Assembly (NCBI GenBank): GCA_938001985.1
Contig: CALLBE010000157.1
Span: 1 to 10,167 of the forward strand
Source of the DNA: an uncultured Verrucomicrobiales bacterium
GTDB taxonomy: Bacteria > Verrucomicrobiota > Verrucomicrobiia > Verrucomicrobiales > Akkermansiaceae
Direction: 5' to 3'
DNA length: 10,167 nucleotides
Shown here: positions 6,148-10,167 of the stretch, piece by piece
How positions within the stretch are numbered: the stretch's first letter is position 1
Layout of the letters: each line of letters starts with the position of its first letter
Position numbers and translations under genes: made by a program
Notes under the pieces: model-generated
What the model saw: only the letters and a program-made list of their open reading frames with translations
The model's database searches: none
Told to the model about the DNA's origin: nothing

Positions 6148-6180
6148 CCAAAGCGACGCCCATGCAGGCTATCACTTTGG
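6148..6180 (-). promoter_or_regulatory. Long RNA hairpin in the cysI-cysH gap
   Basis: Read on the transcribed minus strand, CCAAAGTGAT (6171-6180) pairs over 10 bp with GTCGCTTTGG (6148-6157). After one bulged A, GCC pairs with GGC around a 6-base loop TGCATG. The two non-Watson-Crick pairs are U-G on this strand but would be A-C mismatches on the other, so the structure suits the cys mRNA only. It has no U run, so it is not a terminator. It ends 7 bases before the cysH ATG and could affect mRNA processing, stability or cysH translation. Confidence 0.55.
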
Positions 6181-6187
6181 AATGATT

Positions 6188-7912
6188 TTAATTAAAAGCC
6201 TTATCCTTAATGTTAAGGTGGAAATCAGCTCCATTTTCAGTCGCTTCAACATAACCCGAACGGATTACAAAGTCACCGAAATGCTCGCCTTCTTCACGAT
6301 GCACAGAATAGTCCCAAATGATAGGTGCCAAGGTATTCACTAAGTGCTCTGAAGGAACTGACTCTTTGTAAAGTTTGTTCAAACGCTGACCAGCAAAACC
6401 TCCACCTAAGTAAATATTATAAGCGTTAGGTCCACGTCCAACCATTGCAATCTCCGCCAAGAATGGACGACCACAACCATTAGGACAACCTGTCATTCTG
6501 ATCACAATCTCATCATCATTCAAGCCAGCTTTTTCAAGCGTCTCCTCAAGCTCCGTAATAACGGAAGGCAAATAACGCTCAGCTTCGGTTAATGCGAGCG
6601 AACAAGTTGGCAATGAAACACAAGCAATCGAGTTCAAGCGCATGCCTGTTGCATTATTCTGAGAAGCCATGTTGTAAGACTCCAATAGCGCCTCAACTTT
6701 AGGCTTATTCTCAGGGCTGATTCTTGCAATCTGAATGTTTTGATTCGCAGTCAAGCGGAAGTCACCGTCATGGATTTTCGCAATCTCACGCAGGCCTTCA
6801 CGTAATTTATAATCGTCGGTGTCTAAAACACGTCCGCCTTGAACAAATAGAGTGAAGTGATGTCTACCTTCTTCATCTTCAACCCAACCAAAGCGGTCAC
6901 CATTACTGGTAAATTCAAAAGGTCTAGCCTCTTGCATATCCCAGCCTAAGTACTGGTTCACCTTGTCCTTGAACCACTCAGCGCCATGAACTTCAACCGT
7001 GTACTTAAGTCTAGAAAGTTTACGATCCTCACGATTACCGTAATCACGTTGAACTTTCACCACAGCTTCAGCAGCTTCAACCGCTTGATCAACCGTAACA
7101 AAACCAATCACATCAGCCACTCGAGGGAAGGTGTTTTCCATGCCATGAGTCATGCCCATACCACCACCAACGGCGATATTGAAACCTACACACACACCAT
7201 TCTCAACAATTGCGATGAATGAGAGACAGTTCGCATTCACATCCACGTCATTGGATGGTGGAACAGCAACTGCGATCTTAAATTTACGAGGCAAGTAAGT
7301 CTTACCATAGATAGGCTCTTCACACTCTTCTGAAGAAACTACTTTTTCCCCATCCAACCAAATCTCGTGATAAGCACCTGTCTGAGGCGTTAAATGCGTA
7401 TTGATGTCTGTAGCCACCTTAGACGCAATCGCGTGCACCGAACTGAACTCAGGGTTCGGGTTGCACATCACGTTTCTGTTCACGTCACCACAAGCGGCAA
7501 TCGTGTCCATAGCCGTGTCGTTAATCTCCTTAATGGTTTGCTTAAGGTTAGACTTAATAACGCCGTGTAGTTGGTAAGCTTGACGCGTCGTCAACTTGAT
7601 CGTGCCATTGGCATAATCATCTGACATACGATCCATCTCGAGCCACTGGTGAGGTGTTGTCACGCCTCCAGGAACACGCACTCGAATCATGAATGAGTAA
7701 GCTTTATCAAGCTTCTGAACTCTTCTTTCTGAGCGAATGTCACGGTCATCTTGCATGTAAGAACCGTGGAATTTGATTAACTGCTCATTGTCTGCAGAGA
7801 TATTACCGCGAGTTAAGTCGGCTAAATCTTCGGCTAAATCACCGCGCAGATAGTTCGAACGAGTTTTAATACCTTCGTTCGCTGAAAGTGGTTTCTTTTG
7901 AATGATTGGCAT
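6188..7912 (-). CDS. cysI: Assimilatory sulfite reductase hemoprotein (beta) subunit
   Basis: CysI takes six electrons from the CysJ flavoprotein and reduces sulfite to sulfide on a siroheme coupled to a 4Fe-4S cluster. The 574 residues match the roughly 570 of the NADPH-type enzyme. SNYLRGDLAEDL (19-30) and KFHGSYMQDDRDIR (47-60) open the protein. Sulfite/siroheme-binding blocks include RQAYQLHG (110-117), and VMCNPNP is near 148. The cluster ligands are all present: Cys431 and Cys437 in CVSLPTCSLALTEAER, and Cys476 and Cys480 in MTGCPNGCGRP. Two ferredoxin-like half-domains sit about each siroheme block, as in the family. The ATG at 7910-7912 gives the expected N-terminus and has no Shine-Dalgarno site. 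Gaps are 42 bases to cysJ upstream and 47 to cysH downstream, consistent with one operon. Confidence 0.97.
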   Translation of the reverse strand: MPIIQKKPLSANEGIKTRSNYLRGDLAEDLADLTRGNISADNEQLIKFHGSYMQDDRDIRSERRVQKLDKAYSFMIRVRVPGGVTTPHQWLEMDRMSDDYANGTIKLTTRQAYQLHGVIKSNLKQTIKEINDTAMDTIAACGDVNRNVMCNPNPEFSSVHAIASKVATDINTHLTPQTGAYHEIWLDGEKVVSSEECEEPIYGKTYLPRKFKIAVAVPPSNDVDVNANCLSFIAIVENGVCVGFNIAVGGGMGMTHGMENTFPRVADVIGFVTVDQAVEAAEAVVKVQRDYGNREDRKLSRLKYTVEVHGAEWFKDKVNQYLGWDMQEARPFEFTSNGDRFGWVEDEEGRHHFTLFVQGGRVLDTDDYKLREGLREIAKIHDGDFRLTANQNIQIARISPENKPKVEALLESYNMASQNNATGMRLNSIACVSLPTCSLALTEAERYLPSVITELEETLEKAGLNDDEIVIRMTGCPNGCGRPFLAEIAMVGRGPNAYNIYLGGGFAGQRLNKLYKESVPSEHLVNTLAPIIWDYSVHREEGEHFGDFVIRSGYVEATENGADFHLNIKDKAFN

Positions 7913-7954
7913 AGCTATGATTTTCTATTCGTTAATGATCTTAGTTCGTTCGAA

Positions 7955-9772
7955 TTAATAAACGTCTCTTTGGTAACGTTTATCTTTTTTAAGTTGGTTG
8001 ACGTAAGCTTCTGCTTCCTCTTCAGATTTTTTCCCGTGTTCAGCCACCACATCAATCAATGCTTGGTGAACATCAGCAGCCATTCTTGAAGCATCACCAC
8101 ACACATAGAAGTGAGCTCCTTTTTCTAACCAAGCCCACAGCTCTTCACCGCGTTCGCGCAAGCGGTCTTGAACGTAGACTTTCTTAGGTTGATCTCTCGA
8201 GAAGGCAACGTCTAGCTTCGTCAATGACTTAGACTTCAAGAAGCCTTGAAGCTCCAATTGGTACAAGAAATCAAAGTTATATTTCTGATCGCCGAAGAAT
8301 AACCACGTGCCACCTTCGTTGCCCGTTTCATCTCTTTCTTCGATGAAGGCACGGAACGGAGCAATCCCGGTTCCTGGGCCCACCATGATGACTGGCACAT
8401 TGGTGTCTTCAGGAAGACGGAAGTTTTTATTCTTATGAACATAGACTCTCGCCTCAGTTCCTTTTTTCAACTCATCCGCGATGAAGGTAGACGCCACACC
8501 CTTACGAACCACGCCGCCGGTTTCATAACGTACAGCTGCTACGGTCAAATGAACTTCGCCCTCATGCGCTTTTGGTGATGAGGCAATCGAGTACAATCTA
8601 GGTGGAAGCTTGCGTAAACAAGCCACAAAATCTTGAGGGGTGAACTCTCCCTTAGCTGGGTAATCAACGAACAGGTCAATGATTTCACGTCCCCATACAA
8701 ATGACTTAAATTCTTCTTTCTTCTCGTCTGAAAGTAAGGCCTCTAATGCTTCATTATTCGCAACCGCATTATATTTCTTAGCCACCGCCTTTGATAAACC
8801 TGTAATATCCAGCTCAGACTTCATCAACAAGCGAAGCGCCTTTTTAGGACCGTCCTTGAACGACACGAGCTCATTGCCAGAAAAACCAGTCACACTCAAG
8901 ATGCGGTCAATCACATCATCAGCATTATCAGGAATCAATGCCAAGGCGTCACCCGCCTCATAAGACAACCCTGAACCTTCAAGCGAAAGCTCTAAGTGAA
9001 GCGTCTCCTTTGAAGAACCACGACCATTCAAAAGCACATTATCAATAACCTTAGCTGAGAATGGATTACTCTTACCAAATTCTGGAGCAGCGACATCGGC
9101 AACCGGCAACTCGGCAGGCGCTGAGGCAACGGCAACTGAAACCCCTGACTTCTCAGATAAAGCAGCAATCGCAGCGGCAAACCAGTTCTCATAGGTTTCT
9201 TCAAAATCAACATCACAATCGGCACGATCAGAAACACGATGCCCACCCAACTCGGCAAAGCGAGCGTCTAAATCTTTACCAATCTGGCAAAACTTCTCGT
9301 AACTCGTATCGCCCAAGCCACAAACCGCAAAGTTAACCTTTGAAAAATCAAGGTCAGCACCCATCAATGCGGTATAAAAATCAGCCGCAGCCTCTGGAGC
9401 TTCGCCATCACCCCAAGTGGATGAAAATACTAATAAATTCTCGCACCCAACGAGTTCACCAGGCGCAATATCTGCCATGCTTTTTAAAACAGGCTTAAAC
9501 CCTTTTTTCTTAGCCGCCTTTACAGAACGGTCAGCCAGCTCTTCTGAATTACCAGACTCGGTTCCAAAGATCACGGTCAATGGAGTCGTTCCAGAAGGCC
9601 CAGACGCTTGCGTCACCACAGCAGAACCTCCATTTGAAACTGGAAGAGAAGACCCTGAGGCACCTGCAGCCAATCCACTGACCCACATTAATTGGTCAGC
9701 GCTCAAGCCTGCTAACGCAGCTTGAATTGCCTGTTGTCTATCTGCTGGAATATTTGTAAATTCTGGGAACAT
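7955..9772 (-). CDS. cysJ: NADPH-sulfite reductase flavoprotein (alpha) subunit
   Basis: CysJ moves electrons from NADPH through FAD and FMN to CysI. The 605 residues match the family. Residues 1-40 resemble the usual CysJ N-terminal segment (LSADQLMWVSGLAAG). Residues 41-62 are a Gly/Ser-rich linker. The flavodoxin-like FMN domain is about 64-205 (TESGNSEE at 71-78, SSTWGDGEAP at 117-126, CGLGDTSY at 151-158). An Ala/Val/Pro hinge follows at about 208-230. The FAD domain has RLYSIASSP (392-400) and KGVASTF (424-430). The NADPH domain has GPGTGIAPFR (465-474), YVCGDASRMAADVH (556-569) and the terminal RYQRDVY. It is the first gene of the cysJIH operon and carries the operon's apparent promoter and palindrome upstream. 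The ATG at 9770-9772 has only a weak AGG eight bases away at most. Confidence 0.97.
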   Translation of the reverse strand: MFPEFTNIPADRQQAIQAALAGLSADQLMWVSGLAAGASGSSLPVSNGGSAVVTQASGPSGTTPLTVIFGTESGNSEELADRSVKAAKKKGFKPVLKSMADIAPGELVGCENLLVFSSTWGDGEAPEAAADFYTALMGADLDFSKVNFAVCGLGDTSYEKFCQIGKDLDARFAELGGHRVSDRADCDVDFEETYENWFAAAIAALSEKSGVSVAVASAPAELPVADVAAPEFGKSNPFSAKVIDNVLLNGRGSSKETLHLELSLEGSGLSYEAGDALALIPDNADDVIDRILSVTGFSGNELVSFKDGPKKALRLLMKSELDITGLSKAVAKKYNAVANNEALEALLSDEKKEEFKSFVWGREIIDLFVDYPAKGEFTPQDFVACLRKLPPRLYSIASSPKAHEGEVHLTVAAVRYETGGVVRKGVASTFIADELKKGTEARVYVHKNKNFRLPEDTNVPVIMVGPGTGIAPFRAFIEERDETGNEGGTWLFFGDQKYNFDFLYQLELQGFLKSKSLTKLDVAFSRDQPKKVYVQDRLRERGEELWAWLEKGAHFYVCGDASRMAADVHQALIDVVAEHGKKSEEEAEAYVNQLKKDKRYQRDVY

Positions 9773-9799
9773 AACCTAATCTCGATTAAATTGGGTAAC

Positions 9800-9828
9800 T
9801 TTATAAGCGTTACAAAAAATCAGTTCAT
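9800..9828 (-). promoter_or_regulatory. Candidate promoter of the cysJIH operon
   Basis: On the minus strand TATAAA (9800-9805, 5 of 6) lies 17 bases from ATGAAC (9823-9828, 3 of 6). The predicted start near 9793 gives a leader of about 20 bases. The poor -35 overlaps the arm of the palindrome at 9824-9854, as expected for a promoter that depends on or is blocked by a bound regulator. A second, shorter repeat GTAAC/GTTAC (9795-9799 and 9809-9813) brackets the -10. Confidence 0.4.
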
Positions 9829-9854
9829 TAAAATATATGCAATATTTTAATGAA
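9824..9854. repeat. 13-bp perfect inverted repeat upstream of cysJ, possible operator
   Basis: TTCATTAAAATAT (9824-9836) and ATATTTTAATGAA (9842-9854) are exact inverted copies around the 5-base centre ATGCA. The repeat is very AT-rich and lies 52-82 bases upstream of the cysJ ATG, overlapping the candidate -35. It is not followed directly by a U run on either strand, so it is a poor terminator. A dimeric regulator site is the better reading, but no regulator gene is in the window. Confidence 0.6.
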
Positions 9855-9861
9855 TATGGAT

Positions 9862-9895
9862 AAAAAAATGTGAAGAACAAGGTTCTTCACATTTT
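9862..9895 (-). terminator. Strong intrinsic terminator after the right-edge gene
   Basis: A 14-bp perfect stem, AAAATGTGAAGAAC (9865-9878) with GTTCTTCACATTTT (9882-9895), has a 3-base loop. On the minus strand the stem runs into seven T (9862-9868), a classic rho-independent terminator. It starts 33 bases after the stop at 9929 and insulates cysJIH from that gene. The flanking A and T runs also allow weaker function on the plus strand. Confidence 0.9.
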
Positions 9896-9928
9896 GAGAA
9901 ACTTAAAGTGATAAATAGAAGGGCTTCC

Positions 9929-10167
9929 TTACTCAGGAAGAGCCACTACTGGCTTATCGTCACCCCAAATACCTTTATCAAAAATCTTTTTGCCACTCTG
10001 CAACTGAATCTGAGCACTTTTTTCACCCTCAATCGATAGAGCTGATAATGACTGTATCGAGCCATCAGCAAAAATAACCATGGCTTTATTGCTAAATAAA
10101 TCACCATCAATTTTACCACTATCGGAATCAGTCTTCGAAATTGGAGTGTAAGCTAAAACACGATCAC
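9929..10167 (-). CDS. Unrecognised protein, C-terminal fragment (start beyond window)
   Basis: The frame is open from the right edge to the TAA at 9929-9931 and gives the last 78 residues. Visible segments are DRVLAYTPISKTDS near the start, then KAMVIFADGSIQSLSALS, and a polar end finishing DDKPVVALPE. The order of an LAY strand, a short variable stretch and a VIFADGSIQ strand resembles the C-termini of type II/IV pseudopilin-like proteins common in Verrucomicrobiota and Planctomycetota (typically VLFADGHV). That likeness is from memory of the family pattern and is weak. No catalytic residues can be named. A strong terminator follows immediately, so this is the last gene of its unit, separate from cysJIH. 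That it is a real gene is supported by the in-frame end placed properly before the terminator. Confidence 0.7.
   Translation of the reverse strand, partial: DRVLAYTPISKTDSDSGKIDGDLFSNKAMVIFADGSIQSLSALSIEGEKSAQIQLQSGKKIFDKGIWGDDKPVVALPE

Noticed and set aside
9824..9895. The two adjacent inverted repeats as a CRISPR or transposon end
   Set aside because: They differ in sequence, there is one copy of each, and no spacers, target-site duplication or transposase is present. One is a terminator, the other a likely operator.

Overview
The window is an ordinary, gene-dense stretch of chromosome with no sign of mobile DNA, phage or a defence locus. I think it comes from a member of the Verrucomicrobiota (PVC group), possibly the Puniceicoccales/Opitutales type. 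The reasons are a mid-range GC content, the mixture of gene neighbours, almost no Shine-Dalgarno sites, a SecG with a long acidic tail, and an edge fragment resembling the C-termini of PVC pseudopilin-like proteins. This assignment is an inference, not a measurement.

Left block (1-3946, all minus strand). In transcription order it encodes SecG, a small L,D-transpeptidase-fold protein without a signal peptide, a lipoprotein polysaccharide deacetylase (NodB fold), CarA, and PurA, which runs off the left edge. Gaps are 8 to 66 bases and I see no internal terminator, so read-through along the whole row is possible. A near-consensus sigma-70-type promoter sits just upstream of the SecG ATG. Its predicted transcript would have almost no leader.

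Middle (4001-5398). A tRNA-Arg(CCG) gene on the plus strand converges on a minus-strand gene for a secreted papain/C39-like cysteine peptidase-fold protein, with a hairpin between them. That gene is divergent, 25 bases apart, from rlmH, the 23S rRNA pseudouridine-1915 methyltransferase. rlmH then converges on cysH.

Right block (5412-9772, minus strand). This is a cysJ-cysI-cysH operon for assimilatory sulfate reduction: PAPS reductase makes sulfite, and NADPH-sulfite reductase (flavoprotein plus siroheme/4Fe-4S hemoprotein) makes sulfide for cysteine synthesis. Upstream of cysJ is a 13-bp perfect AT-rich inverted repeat overlapping a candidate -35, which could be an operator. The cysI-cysH gap can fold into a long RNA hairpin ending 7 bases before the cysH start. 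A strong intrinsic terminator (14-bp perfect stem, then seven U) separates the operon from an unrecognised partial gene at the right edge.

I found no clearly new system. The points most worth a second look are the cysI-cysH hairpin, the cysJ upstream palindrome, the near-leaderless SecG start, the in-frame SecG/L,D-transpeptidase junction, and the secreted cysteine peptidase-like protein of unknown role.
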